Notes under the pieces: model-generated
Databases searched by the model: none
What the model was told of the DNA's origin: nothing
The model's input: the letters and a program-made list of their open reading frames with translations, nothing else
In this document: positions 30,576 to 40,395 of the stretch, piece after piece
Numbering within the stretch: the stretch's first letter is position 1
How the letters are laid out: every line of letters starts with the position of its first letter
Program-made: the position numbers and the translations under genes
DNA from: Muribaculaceae bacterium
GTDB taxonomy: Bacteria; Bacteroidota; Bacteroidia; Bacteroidales; Muribaculaceae
Direction of reading: 5' to 3'
DNA length: 64,000 nt
Assembly (NCBI GenBank): GCA_017621845.1
Contig: JAGASI010000001.1
Coordinates: forward strand, 96,052 to 160,051

Positions 30576-30618
30576 TGCAAAAGTAGTAAATTTTAACAAA
30601 GAATTTACTACTTTTGCA
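30576..30618. promoter_or_regulatory. 16-bp palindrome carrying opposed -7 boxes, upstream of thrC
   Basis: Arms at 30576-30591 and 30603-30618 are perfect inverted copies around 11 bases. Each arm contains the same TACTTTTG box, one facing thrC (30609-30616, plus strand) and one facing the C10 protease (30578-30585, minus strand). Neither has a well-placed -33 TTTG. It looks like a divergent promoter pair or an operator laid over the thrC promoter. Confidence 0.5.
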
Positions 30619-30633
30619 TTAAAAGATAGACTA

Positions 30634-31953
30634 ATGTACTACAGCACACGTCATAAATCTCCCCAAGTTGATATAAAAGGTGCCCTATTTAAAAGTGGAG
30701 CACCTGATGGAGGTATCTATATGCCACTGTCACTACCTGTAATACCTGATGCGTTTTTCAACAACTTTGGCGATATGACCATCAATGAAATCGCCTACAT
30801 CATAGCCGACCAACTATTTGGACACGTGTTGACATCCGAGGCCATAAAACACATCATCGACTGCGCTATAGACTTTGAAGTACCTATCAATCCCATATCC
30901 AAGAATATATCGGTGATGGAGCTTTTCCATGGGCCCACGCTGACATTCAAGGACTTTGGCTCACGATTTATGGCCCGACTGATTGAGCATCTGGCACCCT
31001 CTATCGGACGGTCAGGAAATATCAATGTGGTAGTATCGACCACCGGCAATACAGGCGCAGCTGTTGCAAATGCCTTTGCCGGCGTGAGCAACTGTGAAGT
31101 ATTCATCTTATACCCGCCCAGCACCTCTACACTCAGTCTTCAACGCCAGTTCACCACCTTAGGCGGTAATATTCACGCCATAGGAGTCCAAGGCTCGATT
31201 GACGACTGCCGACGTCTGGCCAAGCAAGCCATTTACGACCCGGTTCTCAATTCATCCATGATTATGACCTCGGCCAACTCGGCAAATATATTCCGGCTAT
31301 TGCCCCAGGTCTTTTATATGTTCTATGGAATATCCAGGTTGATATCCTCAGGTAATAGTCCCGAAGATATTATTCCGGCCATTCCGTCAGGCAACTTAAG
31401 CAACCTTACCGCAGCCATTATTGCCAAACGTATGGGATTAAAATGTGGCCCAATCCTGGCTGCCGAGAACGCCAATGTATCTCTGACCACTGCTATCAAG
31501 ACCGGGACCTTTGAACGTCGCTCAGCGGTTGCCACACTCGCCTATGCCTGTGACAAAGGACGCCCGACCAATAGCGACAGACTGCTGGATTTATATAATA
31601 ACAATTTCAAACAATCCTTCAACGATATTATTCCATATACTGTGAGTGACCTTGACATCATTCGCTCGGTCAACACATGTCAGGCACGCTATAAATACCT
31701 TCTTGACCCTCACAGCGCAATGGCTTATCACGCGCTCAACAAACATCTATCCGACAACCGGAAAGGATTACTTTTTGCGACAGCCCATCCCGCCAAATCC
31801 TTGGCAACCATGACCGCCATAACCGGCAAAGCAATTGATATGCCACTTCAACTCAACGCCTTTCTCGCCGGCCGAGACCACAGCTTCTCAATGTCTCCTG
31901 ATTTCCGCGCTCTACGTAATTTTATCATCCACGTTAACAACTCCCCATCATAA
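30634..31953 (+). CDS. thrC: Threonine synthase
   Basis: PLP enzyme that converts O-phosphohomoserine to threonine. It is 439 residues, like the longer class I enzymes. The N-terminal start YYSTRHKSPQVD is typical. The PLP Lys106 lies in TLTFKDFGSRF, and the phosphate-binding STTGNTGAAVANAF and the SANSANIFR stretch are conserved. It starts 18 bp after a TAnnTTTG box embedded in a palindrome. No other threonine-pathway gene is adjacent; the downstream neighbours are unrelated. Confidence 0.95.
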   Translation: MYYSTRHKSPQVDIKGALFKSGAPDGGIYMPLSLPVIPDAFFNNFGDMTINEIAYIIADQLFGHVLTSEAIKHIIDCAIDFEVPINPISKNISVMELFHGPTLTFKDFGSRFMARLIEHLAPSIGRSGNINVVVSTTGNTGAAVANAFAGVSNCEVFILYPPSTSTLSLQRQFTTLGGNIHAIGVQGSIDDCRRLAKQAIYDPVLNSSMIMTSANSANIFRLLPQVFYMFYGISRLISSGNSPEDIIPAIPSGNLSNLTAAIIAKRMGLKCGPILAAENANVSLTTAIKTGTFERRSAVATLAYACDKGRPTNSDRLLDLYNNNFKQSFNDIIPYTVSDLDIIRSVNTCQARYKYLLDPHSAMAYHALNKHLSDNRKGLLFATAHPAKSLATMTAITGKAIDMPLQLNAFLAGRDHSFSMSPDFRALRNFIIHVNNSPS

Positions 31954-31985
31954 TGGGTATTTTTAATAACTAACCACCATCAACC

Positions 31986-32351
31986 ATGGCAAACAAACGT
32001 CAATTAAAAAAACATGTTCAAGCCGTATGTGGCGAACTCGCTACCGAATTACTCATCACCCGTCACCTGTTCGACGGCCTTGACAACGAGAAAGTAAACA
32101 AGATTATTACCGAGATTGCTATACTACAGGAAACAACCATCGCCAACTGCACGTTTGCCTTTGATAAGGCATGTAAAGACTTTGAATCTCGTCACGACTT
32201 CAACCAAGCCCGTAATTCCTATTATCACAAGGCTTTCCACCACCTCATCGACGAGTTCAACAAGGGAGTCATTGAAATTGTCAAACACATGAACGAGGCT
32301 CTGCCTGCCGATGTCAAGAAACAATTCAAGGCTGCTGTAAACCGAAAATGA
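31986..32351 (+). CDS. Conserved hypothetical protein, helical, 121 residues
   Basis: Predicted all-helical cytoplasmic protein with basic ends (MANKRQLKKH, QFKAAVNRK) and no signal peptide or membrane segment. I do not recognise a domain. It lies 32 bp after thrC and overlaps the next gene by four bases (ATGA), so it is translationally coupled to the acyltransferase and probably part of the thrC transcript. Function unknown. Confidence 0.75.
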   Translation: MANKRQLKKHVQAVCGELATELLITRHLFDGLDNEKVNKIITEIAILQETTIANCTFAFDKACKDFESRHDFNQARNSYYHKAFHHLIDEFNKGVIEIVKHMNEALPADVKKQFKAAVNRK

Positions 32352-32896
32352 GCTTCTCGGGACGCATACTCAAACTATTCGGGTGGACGGTCAATGTGAC
32401 CGTCCCCGATTATCCTAAATGCCTGATATGTGTAGCTCCTCATACCAGCAATTGGGATTTTATACTCGGCAAGTTGGCCTATAAATCAATAGGCCGCCAA
32501 GCCGGTTTCTTAATGAAATCCTCGTGGTTTTTCCCTCCATTAGGATGGATTTTCAAAGCCATGGGGGGAATACCGGTAGTGCGTCGCAAAACCAACAATA
32601 CTCCTCCCCTCACCGAATATCTTGTCAACTTGTTTAACACCCGTGACCACTTGTCTATTGCAATAACACCCGAGGGTACACGCTCTCTTACACACAACTG
32701 GCATACAGGCTTCCTTCACATTGCCCGACAAGCCAGTATCCCCATTCTTCTCGGGATAATCGACTACCGCAAAAAAAATATTGATATCAGCCAAGTGTTT
32801 TATTCCACAGGCGATACCGAGCAAGACCTCAAACAAATCAAGAAATATTATAAAGGTTCAGTCGGTCGTTTTCCCGACAAATTCTCTACCGACTGA
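32348..32896 (+). CDS. Lysophospholipid acyltransferase-like protein (PlsC family)
   Basis: 182 residues. The acyltransferase motif I HTSNWD (the HxxxxD pair) lies near 32-37, the substrate motif GGIPVVRR near 73-80, and PEGTRS (motif III) near 108-113. These identify a glycerolipid or related acyl-CoA/ACP acyltransferase acting at the inner membrane. It is shorter than PlsC (about 240) and lacks the N-terminal membrane helix. Its start overlaps the preceding stop by 4 bp. The acyl acceptor is not known. Confidence 0.85.
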   Translation: MSFSGRILKLFGWTVNVTVPDYPKCLICVAPHTSNWDFILGKLAYKSIGRQAGFLMKSSWFFPPLGWIFKAMGGIPVVRRKTNNTPPLTEYLVNLFNTRDHLSIAITPEGTRSLTHNWHTGFLHIARQASIPILLGIIDYRKKNIDISQVFYSTGDTEQDLKQIKKYYKGSVGRFPDKFSTD

Positions 32897-32922
32897 CAAA
32901 TACCATCCCCAACCTTCACATT

Positions 32923-33729
32923 ATGCCTACTTCTTCCCAACTCAATATTGCAGTCATATCACTCAATATCTCTTGGTGTGACCCGGATGAGAACAGATAC
33001 TCCTTATCAAAAGCTCTCGACCTACTGTCCAAAGATACCGATGTGGCGGTTGTTCCCGAATTGTTTACCACCGGATTTTTATCAGACCAAGTCTCTATCG
33101 ACAAATATTCTGAATATTGGGAAGACTCCCCCACCCTGATTTTTCTTAAGGAAATGTCAGCCAAACATAATATGGCCCTGTGTGGTTCATTTATGATTAA
33201 AGCCTCCAACGGGCTGGTGCTCAACCGAGCTGTCTTTGTAGAGCCATCGGGCGAAGTCACACACTATGACAAACATCACCTATTCATGCTCAGCGACGAG
33301 CCTCGGTGCTTTCAATCAGGGAACGACCCTGTGCCTGTTATAAGATTTCGCGGGTGGAATATCGCCATGGCCATATGCTATGACCTGAGATTTCCCACAT
33401 GGCTACGCAACCGTGATTGCCGCTATGATTTATTACTCCTTCCGGCCAATTGGCCTACAGCCCGTCAATATGCGTGGAAGCACTTACTGATTGCTCGGGC
33501 TATTGAAAACCAAGCTTATGTGGCTGGAGCCAACCGCTCAGGACACGATGACTATGGCGAATATGACAACATGAGTGCCATATATGACTTTATGGGCAAG
33601 GATATTACTACCTATGAGTCATCCAAACAAATATCCTATCCAAACGCCTCAATAATCACCGCATCATTAACAGCTGACAAATTAAACAAAGCACGTAAAC
33701 AATTTCCGGTCTTAAACGACGCCGATTAA
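32923..33729 (+). CDS. Carbon-nitrogen hydrolase, omega-amidase/nitrilase family
   Basis: 268 residues with the full Glu-Lys-Cys triad in order: VVPELFTTGF, YDKHHLF and AMAICYDLRFP. The short single-domain architecture and the AICYDLRFP signature resemble the YafV/omega-amidase branch, which hydrolyses alpha-ketoglutaramate and repairs deaminated metabolites. A role in nitrogen metabolite repair is therefore likely, but other amide substrates are possible. It starts 26 bp after the acyltransferase. Confidence 0.9.
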   Translation: MPTSSQLNIAVISLNISWCDPDENRYSLSKALDLLSKDTDVAVVPELFTTGFLSDQVSIDKYSEYWEDSPTLIFLKEMSAKHNMALCGSFMIKASNGLVLNRAVFVEPSGEVTHYDKHHLFMLSDEPRCFQSGNDPVPVIRFRGWNIAMAICYDLRFPTWLRNRDCRYDLLLLPANWPTARQYAWKHLLIARAIENQAYVAGANRSGHDDYGEYDNMSAIYDFMGKDITTYESSKQISYPNASIITASLTADKLNKARKQFPVLNDAD

Positions 33730-33773
33730 GATTAAGAGCCTGTCAGATAAAAAAACCGACACCGACTATGAGG

Positions 33774-33804
33774 TTGTGTGTTAAAAGTATTTTATTTAAC
33801 TTTG
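33774..33804 (+). promoter_or_regulatory. Promoter for panC-panD
   Basis: A TTG at 33774-33776 and TAACTTTG at 33797-33804 with a 20-bp spacer. The box is 49 bp upstream of panC. Confidence 0.6.
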
Positions 33805-33853
33805 CAGGTCGAAAAAACATGTGAGTTAATTAAAAATATTCACAGAACTTAAA

Positions 33854-34711
33854 ATGGAAATTGTACGTACAGTAACCCAACTTAAAAGCCATGCCGAACA
33901 AGCCCGCAAACAAGGACTTACCATCGGTCTGGTACCAACAATGGGAGCTCTACACGCCGGACACCTAAGTTTGATTGAGCGTGCTCGTAGAGAAAATGAT
34001 GTTGTATTTGTCAGCGTCTTTGTCAATCCCTCCCAGTTTAATAACCCCGAGGACCTGCGCACTTACCCGCGCACCGAAGAAGCCGATTGTGCTCTGCTCA
34101 CTAAAGCAGGTGTCAATTATGCTTTCATTCCCACCCCCGATGAGATATACCCCGAGCCTGATACACGTGTATTTGACTTAGGTTCCGTCGCCGATGTCAT
34201 GGAAGGCGCTATGCGCCCCGGCCACTTTAATGGCGTGGCCCAGATTGTCAGCAAACTGTTTGCTTGGGTAAACCCCACACGAGCTTACTTTGGAGAGAAA
34301 GACTTCCAGCAGATTGCCGTGATACGCCGCATGGCTCAGCTCGAACACTTTGATGACCTCACCATCGTCGCTTGTCCCATCGTCAGAGAAAAAGACGGCC
34401 TGGCTCTGTCAAGCCGCAATGTCCGTCTCTCCCCGGAAAACCGCCAGAAGGCACCCGAAATACACCGGATACTTGAAAAAAGCCGACAGATGCGGGCCAA
34501 CGGAAACACTGTTGCCGACACTATCAAATATGTGACCGATGCAATCAATGCCATTGACTGCATGGAAGTCGAATACTACCAAATTGTCAATCCCATCACA
34601 ATGCAACCAATCAATTCATGGGAAGAAGTTCCTGAAGCCACCGGTTGTATAACAGTTTACTGTGGCGACGTGAGACTTATCGACAATATAACTTACCACT
34701 CAAAACAATGA
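33854..34711 (+). CDS. panC: Pantothenate synthetase
   Basis: Joins pantoate and beta-alanine with ATP to give pantothenate, the precursor of CoA. It is 285 residues, the usual length. The nucleotidyltransferase HxGH motif is [10 protein letters not shown] (His34, His37), the pantoate site includes FVNPSQF, and the KMSKS-like loop is in LSSRN. Its stop overlaps the start of panD, whose product supplies beta-alanine, so substrate supply and use are translationally coupled. Confidence 0.97.
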   Translation: MEIVRTVTQLKSHAEQARKQGLTIGLVPTMGALHAGHLSLIERARRENDVVFVSVFVNPSQFNNPEDLRTYPRTEEADCALLTKAGVNYAFIPTPDEIYPEPDTRVFDLGSVADVMEGAMRPGHFNGVAQIVSKLFAWVNPTRAYFGEKDFQQIAVIRRMAQLEHFDDLTIVACPIVREKDGLALSSRNVRLSPENRQKAPEIHRILEKSRQMRANGNTVADTIKYVTDAINAIDCMEVEYYQIVNPITMQPINSWEEVPEATGCITVYCGDVRLIDNITYHSKQ

Positions 34712-35061
34712 TGAACGTCGAAGTACTTAAAAGCAAAATACACCGAGTTACTGTAACCGAGGCTTGCCTTGACTATATCGGAAGCATCACTATCGACAGC
34801 GACTTAATGAAAGCCGCCAACATCATCGCCGGCGAGCGCGTCTATATTGTTGACAACAATAATGGCGAGCGCCTTGACACCTATGTAATCCCCGGTCCTG
34901 CCGGCTCGGGAGTCATTTGCCTAAATGGCGCGGCTGCACGCCGTGTCCAGCCCGGAGATATCGTAATTATCATGAGCTATGCCTCCATGCCTTTTGAAGA
35001 AGCCAAGACCTTCAAGCCCTCGGTAATATTTCCCGACACCAGAACCAACCGTCTGGTCTAA
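34711..35061 (+). CDS. panD: Aspartate 1-decarboxylase
   Basis: Makes beta-alanine from aspartate for pantothenate. It is made as a proenzyme that cleaves itself between Gly24 and Ser25 (DYIGSITID) to create the pyruvoyl cofactor. Two adjacent ATGs are present at 34708 and 34711. I chose the second because it puts the cleavage site at 24/25, in register with the E. coli enzyme; the first would overlap panC as ATGA. It is 116 residues. The C-terminal part ([10 protein letters not shown]) is complete. Confidence 0.96.
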   Translation: MNVEVLKSKIHRVTVTEACLDYIGSITIDSDLMKAANIIAGERVYIVDNNNGERLDTYVIPGPAGSGVICLNGAAARRVQPGDIVIIMSYASMPFEEAKTFKPSVIFPDTRTNRLV

Positions 35062-35107
35062 AACACCTGTCTGTTTCATCCACCACCCATAATAACACAT
35101 AATAATT

Positions 35108-36466
35108 ATGTTTGAAAAACTTAGCGACCGCCTTGAGCGCAGCTTTAAAATACTTAAAGGACAAGGCAAAATAACAGAGATAAATGTAGCCGAGACACTC
35201 AAAGATGTTCGCAAAGCCCTCATCGAGGCCGATGTAAACTATAAAGTAGCCAAAACTTTTGTTGACACCGTCAAACAAAAAGCTCTTGGACAGAACGTTC
35301 TGACCGCTGTCAAGCCATCAGAATTGATGGTCAAAATCGTGCGCGACGAGATGGCTACACTTATGGGTGGACAGGCTGCTCAAATCAACGTTGATGGCCG
35401 TCCCGCCATCATACTTATGTCGGGTTTACAAGGCTCAGGTAAAACAACATTCACCGCTAAACTCGCCAAAAAACTCAAGAGCGAAAAAGGCAAGCGTCCC
35501 CTCTTGGTCGCGTGTGACGTATACCGTCCTGCCGCCATTGACCAACTGAAAGTTCTGGCCGAGAAAATTGAAGTGCCTGTATACTCAGAAGAAGGCTCCA
35601 AAGATCCCGTTTCTATCGCTCGTAATGCCATTGATGCCGCTCGCCGGGAACATAACGACTTGGTAATCATCGATACCGCCGGCCGTCTTGCTGTTGACGA
35701 GGCCATGATGAATGAAATCGAGGCTATTAAAAACGCTGTCCATCCAACCGAAATACTGTTTGTGGTTGATGCAATGACCGGTCAAGATGCCGTGAATACA
35801 GCCAAGGCTTTCAACGATCGTCTCGACTTTAATGGCGTTGTCCTCACCAAGCTTGATGGTGATACTCGTGGCGGTGCCGCCCTTTCTATACGCACAGTCG
35901 TCACCAAACCTATCAAATTTATAGGTACCGGTGAATCCATCGAGGGTATAGACATCTTCTATCCCGAGCGTATGGCCGACCGTATACTCGGCATGGGAGA
36001 TATCGTATCTCTCGTTGAAAAAGCCCAACAGCAATTTGACGAAAAACAAGCTCGCGAACTTGAGGAAAAACTGCGCCGTAATAAATTTGACTTCAACGAC
36101 TTCAAGAAACAGCTTGGTCAAATTAAAAAGATGGGCAACATCAAAGACCTCGCTTCAATGATCCCAGGTGTGGGTAAAGCAATCAAGGACATCGACATCG
36201 ACAACAGCGCCTTCAAAGGTGTTGAAGCTATTATAGACTCGATGACCCCATATGAACGCGCCAATCCCGATGTCATCAACGCTTCTCGACGCAAACGCAT
36301 AGCTGCCGGCTCCGGAACATCTCTTCAAGAAGTCAACCGACTGCTTAAACAATTTGAAGACATGCGCAAAATGATGAAAGCCGCAAGTTCTTCAATGCGC
36401 AATCCGGCAAAAATGATGGCTCAAATGAAACAAATGAGACAGATGCAAAAAAGCATGAAACGATAA
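35108..36466 (+). CDS. ffh: Signal recognition particle protein Ffh (SRP54)
   Basis: GTPase that binds signal sequences on nascent membrane proteins and delivers ribosomes to FtsY. It is 452 residues. The N domain has a helical bundle with the ALLEADVN-like ALIEADVNYKV. The G domain P-loop GLQGSGKT is near 107-114, with DTAGR and TKLDGDTRGG. The M domain is very Met-rich at the C-terminus (MRKMMKA, MMAQMKQMRQMQ). It is followed by a hairpin terminator. Confidence 0.97.
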   Translation: MFEKLSDRLERSFKILKGQGKITEINVAETLKDVRKALIEADVNYKVAKTFVDTVKQKALGQNVLTAVKPSELMVKIVRDEMATLMGGQAAQINVDGRPAIILMSGLQGSGKTTFTAKLAKKLKSEKGKRPLLVACDVYRPAAIDQLKVLAEKIEVPVYSEEGSKDPVSIARNAIDAARREHNDLVIIDTAGRLAVDEAMMNEIEAIKNAVHPTEILFVVDAMTGQDAVNTAKAFNDRLDFNGVVLTKLDGDTRGGAALSIRTVVTKPIKFIGTGESIEGIDIFYPERMADRILGMGDIVSLVEKAQQQFDEKQARELEEKLRRNKFDFNDFKKQLGQIKKMGNIKDLASMIPGVGKAIKDIDIDNSAFKGVEAIIDSMTPYERANPDVINASRRKRIAAGSGTSLQEVNRLLKQFEDMRKMMKAASSSMRNPAKMMAQMKQMRQMQKSMKR

Positions 36467-36473
36467 CAATACC

Positions 36474-36529
36474 AAATGTCTAAATAAATATAACTGATGT
36501 AATTAGCACAATTTATTTAGACATTTTTT
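36474..36529 (+). terminator. Intrinsic terminator after ffh
   Basis: 16-bp arms (36474-36489 and 36511-36526, left arm aaatgtctaaataaat) around a 21-base loop, followed by further Ts. The stem is AT-rich. Confidence 0.65.
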
Positions 36530-36543
36530 ATAATACGCCCCAC

Positions 36544-37425
36544 ATGATTTTAATTGACGGAAAAAAAACAGCATCAGATATAAGACAAGAGATTGCCCAA
36601 CAAGTCATGACCATGACTGAGAACGGCCAACGTCCTCCATGCCTCGCCGCAATACTGGTAGGGCACGATGGCGGGAGCGAAACCTACGTTGCCAATAAAG
36701 TTAAGGCCTGCTCTGAATGTGGCTTCACATCAAGACTCATAAGATATGAAGATGACATAACTCAAGACCAACTACTTGAGACCATCGCTGAGCTTAACAA
36801 AGATCCAGAAGTTGACGGATTTATTGTACAACTACCCCTCCCGCCACATATAGATGAACAAACAATAATCGAAGCCATTGACCCATCCAAAGACGTTGAC
36901 GGCTTCCATCCCGTCAACGTTGGTCGCATGTCTATCGGCCTACCTTGCTTTATATCCGCTACTCCAGCCGGTATACTTGACCTTCTGGAGAGGTACAACA
37001 TTGACACCAAAGGCAAAAACTGTGTAATCCTTGGACGTAGCAATATCGTGGGCAAGCCTATGGCATCACTCATGATGCAAAAAGCCTATCCCGGCAACGC
37101 TACAGTAACCGTGTGCCACAGCGCATCACAGAACATCAAAGAAATAACTCGCCGTGCCGACATCATAATTGCTGCCATGGGTCGCCCGGCGTCAGTGACC
37201 GCCGATATGGTTAAAGATGGAGCTGTCATCATTGATGTTGGTACGACACGCGTCCCTGATGCCTCACGCAAAAGCGGATTCAGACTCTCGGGAGACGTCG
37301 ACTTTGAGAACGTTGCTCCAAAGTGTTCTTTCATCACTCCGGTACCGGGAGGCGTAGGCCCAATGACCATCACCAGGCTGATGAAAAATACACTTCAAGC
37401 CGCACAGCTACACCTTAACCGCTAA
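36544..37425 (+). CDS. folD: Bifunctional methylenetetrahydrofolate dehydrogenase/cyclohydrolase FolD
   Basis: Interconverts 5,10-methylene-THF and 10-formyl-THF with NADP+. It is 293 residues. The active-site Lys lies in [11 protein letters not shown], the folate-binding VQLPLP and DVDGFHP motifs follow, and the dinucleotide fold is marked by GRSNIVGKP. The C-terminal [10 protein letters not shown] signature is intact. The next gene starts 3 bp after the stop, although its function is different. Confidence 0.97.
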   Translation: MILIDGKKTASDIRQEIAQQVMTMTENGQRPPCLAAILVGHDGGSETYVANKVKACSECGFTSRLIRYEDDITQDQLLETIAELNKDPEVDGFIVQLPLPPHIDEQTIIEAIDPSKDVDGFHPVNVGRMSIGLPCFISATPAGILDLLERYNIDTKGKNCVILGRSNIVGKPMASLMMQKAYPGNATVTVCHSASQNIKEITRRADIIIAAMGRPASVTADMVKDGAVIIDVGTTRVPDASRKSGFRLSGDVDFENVAPKCSFITPVPGGVGPMTITRLMKNTLQAAQLHLNR

Positions 37426-37428
37426 GAC

Positions 37429-38505
37429 ATGTCTCCTCTTCTACCCTTTCTCTTTTCTCTACTGACAGCTCTAAGTCAACCTCAAGAAGCCAGTATTGTC
37501 TTTGTTGGTGATGCCATGCAGCATCAAAAACAGATTGATGTCGCTCGACAAAGCGATGGAACATACAACTACTCCGGTGTCTTTGACAATGTTGCCGACT
37601 ATATATCATCGGCCGACTATGCTGTCGTGAACCTCGAGACCCCCGTAGCCGGCGGTCGTTACTCGGGGTATCCGATGTTCAATGCTCCCGACAACTTTGT
37701 CACCGCGCTTAAGGATGCCGGATTTGACATGGCGCTTACTGCCAATAACCATGTCCTTGACCGCCATGACAACGGCATACGCAGGACTATCGCGTGTCTC
37801 GATAAAAACGGCTTTGACCATATTGGAGCCTACACTAACACCTCTGCGCGCCAAAAATCAATTCCCTTTGTTAAAAACATAAATAACTTCAAGGTAGGTT
37901 TTCTTAATTATACATACGGCACCAACGGACTTACGATCAGAGAAGACGTCGTTGTTGACTATATAGACAAAGAGCAAATCAAACTTGACATCAAAGCTAC
38001 CAGAGATGCCGGAGCCGAAATTATTATAGTTGCAATTCATTGGGGCGTCGAATATCAACTCCTTCCACATCCATCCCAAAAAGAACTTGCCAATTTCCTT
38101 GTTGGCCAAGGCGTAGACATGATTATAGGCGGTCATCCCCATGTAATCCAACCGATGGAAGTCAGAGACAATCCCATCACCGGTAAAAAATCTCTGGTCA
38201 TTTATTCTCTGGGCAACTTTATATCAAACATGCTGACTACCGACACCCGTGGTGGTGCCATGCTGAGCACCAAGCTCATACGTGACAACAATGGCATAGC
38301 TCAATTTGACTCAGCTTCCTACCGACTGGTATATGTCAATCAACCGACGACATCCCATCCCAACTACCAAGTCGTTCCTATCGACGCCAACACCGACATC
38401 ACGACAGCTGTACCAGATCTATCGGCAAAATGTCGCGCATTTGTAGCCAACGCAACACGCATTTTTGACAAACATAACATCAACGTACCCCGTTATAAAA
38501 AATAA
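37429..38505 (+). CDS. CapA-family metallophosphatase-like exported protein
   Basis: 358 residues with an N-terminal signal peptide (hydrophobic to about residue 16). The CapA/PgsA fold is read from FVGDAM, VVNLETPV, TANNHVLD, IVAIHWGVEY and GGHPHVIQP, which supply the dimetal ligands. In capsule loci such proteins act in poly-gamma-glutamate synthesis, but most Bacteroidetes copies are isolated like this one and their substrate is unknown. The 3-bp gap after folD implies a shared message. Confidence 0.85.
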   Translation: MSPLLPFLFSLLTALSQPQEASIVFVGDAMQHQKQIDVARQSDGTYNYSGVFDNVADYISSADYAVVNLETPVAGGRYSGYPMFNAPDNFVTALKDAGFDMALTANNHVLDRHDNGIRRTIACLDKNGFDHIGAYTNTSARQKSIPFVKNINNFKVGFLNYTYGTNGLTIREDVVVDYIDKEQIKLDIKATRDAGAEIIIVAIHWGVEYQLLPHPSQKELANFLVGQGVDMIIGGHPHVIQPMEVRDNPITGKKSLVIYSLGNFISNMLTTDTRGGAMLSTKLIRDNNGIAQFDSASYRLVYVNQPTTSHPNYQVVPIDANTDITTAVPDLSAKCRAFVANATRIFDKHNINVPRYKK

Positions 38506-38574
38506 ATGCCCAGGTCTCAATCGACAACTTGTCCTCATATAACCTTATGATAATGATTTAATTGCCAACCATTG

Positions 38575-39840
38575 ATGTACAAAACATTTTCAGCATTTTT
38601 AGCCTCAAGGCTCAGACTCGGCAATAACTCCCCGAGCACACTCACCGGTGCAATTATCGCCGTTGCCGGTGTAGCTGCCTCTGTCACAATAATGCTGATG
38701 ACCATAGCAATTTCAGATGGTTTCAACAATGGCATTAAATCCAAACTTGCAGGTTTTGAACCCGCTCTCTCTGTCTCTGCGCCCTTCAGTTATGTCTCAG
38801 GAAATGTCGAGGAATTCATTACACTTGACCCTGACATCAAATCGGCCATATCATCGGTTATCCCCAACAGCTCAACAACATTGTCACTACGCCAGCCGGC
38901 AATAATTAAGACTCCTGAAGACTTTGAAGCAATAATATTACGCGGCTATGGCGCCGATTTTAATACCGATTTTCTAAAAAGCAACCTTATTGAAGGACGC
39001 CTGCCTCATTTTGGCAACTCAGATGCCGACACCTGTATCGTTATATCATCCTATATAGCACATAAACTCGGGCTCAAAGTTGGCCAACGAGTCAATACAT
39101 TCTTCTTTGTCAACGACCTGGTAAAAGCCCGCCGCTACACCATCAGCGGAATTTATGATTCGGGGTTTGTTGATTTTGACAAAACCATAGCCTACGGTAG
39201 CCTCGCCTCACTGCAACAACTCAACAATATCTCCGAAAATACCGGCACAATAATTGAAATCAATACCCCGGGGCCCTTAAACCGGGCAATAAATGAACAG
39301 CAGTCCAACGACTTGCAAGACAAAATATCAATAACCTCCCTATCAAACAGCAACCCTGACATCCCTGTCGTCGGCTCCATATCCAACAACGGTGCCGTAT
39401 ACCTCAACTGGCTCGACTTGATTGAGACCAACGTAGTAGTAATTTTTATCATAATGTGCCTGGTGGCCTCACTAACACTAATATCGAGTCTTTTTATCAT
39501 CATACTCGACCGCATCCCCACAATTGGACTTTTGAGAGCATTAGGCGCAACAAAAGGTCAGATAAAATCTATATTTCTACATATCGCAATGAAACTCGTA
39601 GGGCTTGGAGTCGTTATTGGCAACATAATAGCCTTGGGGTTGGGCTACCTGCAACAACAATATCATCTTGTCAGCCTTGATCCCGAGATGTACTACCTGA
39701 CCTCAGTCCCATATGAATTCAACTGGCCATACATAATCGGTATCAACATTGGCACCATAATTTTGGCCTGGACGGTGCTTATCCTTCCGGCAAGATTGGC
39801 CGGCAACATCTCACCGGCTCGTACAATAAGATACGAATAA
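38575..39840 (+). CDS. ABC transporter permease, LolE/FtsX-like
   Basis: 421 residues from the ATG at 38575. One N-terminal membrane helix (about 24-46) is followed by a large periplasmic MacB-type domain and three C-terminal helices (about 283-310, 330-355, 380-405). The start YKTFSAFLASRLRLG and the core ILDRIPTIGLLRALGATKGQIKS (GLLRALGA region) match the lipoprotein-releasing LolC/E group. A cognate ATPase (LolD) is not adjacent and must be elsewhere. Confidence 0.88.
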   Translation: MYKTFSAFLASRLRLGNNSPSTLTGAIIAVAGVAASVTIMLMTIAISDGFNNGIKSKLAGFEPALSVSAPFSYVSGNVEEFITLDPDIKSAISSVIPNSSTTLSLRQPAIIKTPEDFEAIILRGYGADFNTDFLKSNLIEGRLPHFGNSDADTCIVISSYIAHKLGLKVGQRVNTFFFVNDLVKARRYTISGIYDSGFVDFDKTIAYGSLASLQQLNNISENTGTIIEINTPGPLNRAINEQQSNDLQDKISITSLSNSNPDIPVVGSISNNGAVYLNWLDLIETNVVVIFIIMCLVASLTLISSLFIIILDRIPTIGLLRALGATKGQIKSIFLHIAMKLVGLGVVIGNIIALGLGYLQQQYHLVSLDPEMYYLTSVPYEFNWPYIIGINIGTIILAWTVLILPARLAGNISPARTIRYE

Positions 39841-39953
39841 TGATTGCAATCCTTTTGGGGTATAAATACGTTATAATAATATCCATCGGCCGGAGGCATC
39901 CTAAATTTATGTTAACACCCCTAAAGTTAAATATGTTAAGTTGAAAAAATTAC

Positions 39954-39961
39954 TACCTTTG
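39954..39961 (+). promoter_or_regulatory. -7 box for rsfS-ftsH
   Basis: TACCTTTG, matching TAnnTTTG, 34 bp upstream of the rsfS ATG. Confidence 0.5.
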
Positions 39962-39995
39962 TAATTAAATTACACATTTATCATTTATCCACTAT

Positions 39996-40355
39996 ATGAA
40001 TATAGCAGACAACCTAAACACACACATTATAGACGCAATACAAGACCTTAAAGGAACAAACATCACAATAGTAGACCTTAGCCACATCGAGAGCGCTGCC
40101 GCTCCCATGTTTATAATAGCTCAAGGCTCTTCGACAATGAACGTGGCGGCAATCGCCGATAACATACGGGAAAAGCTTCTCGAAAATCTTCACGTCAAGC
40201 CATATAATTATGATGGATATGGCACCGACCAATGGATTATAATTGATTATGGCTCGGTAATGGTACATATTTTCATGCCCGAGGCTCGTCAGCGCTACAA
40301 CCTCGAGGAATTATGGAGCGATGCCGTAATTACCGACATTCCCAACCTCGATTAA
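39996..40355 (+). CDS. rsfS: Ribosomal silencing factor RsfS
   Basis: Binds L14 on the large subunit and blocks subunit joining when nutrients are low. It is 119 residues, the typical size. Conserved features: an N-terminal helix, FIIAQGSS, KPYNYDGYGTDQWIIIDYG (in the family usually G..WILLDYGD) and VMVHIFMPEARQRYNLEELW. It is followed 40 bp later by ftsH, an arrangement common in Bacteroidetes. Confidence 0.95.
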   Translation: MNIADNLNTHIIDAIQDLKGTNITIVDLSHIESAAAPMFIIAQGSSTMNVAAIADNIREKLLENLHVKPYNYDGYGTDQWIIIDYGSVMVHIFMPEARQRYNLEELWSDAVITDIPNLD

Positions 40356-40395
40356 TATCAAATACTTCATAGCTAAATTTTTATTTTAGAACACT

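Noticed and set aside
33736..33744. gagcctgtc, identical to the tip of the deleted IS
   Set aside because: Only nine bases match and the sequence diverges at once; no second end or duplication is visible, so chance is likely.
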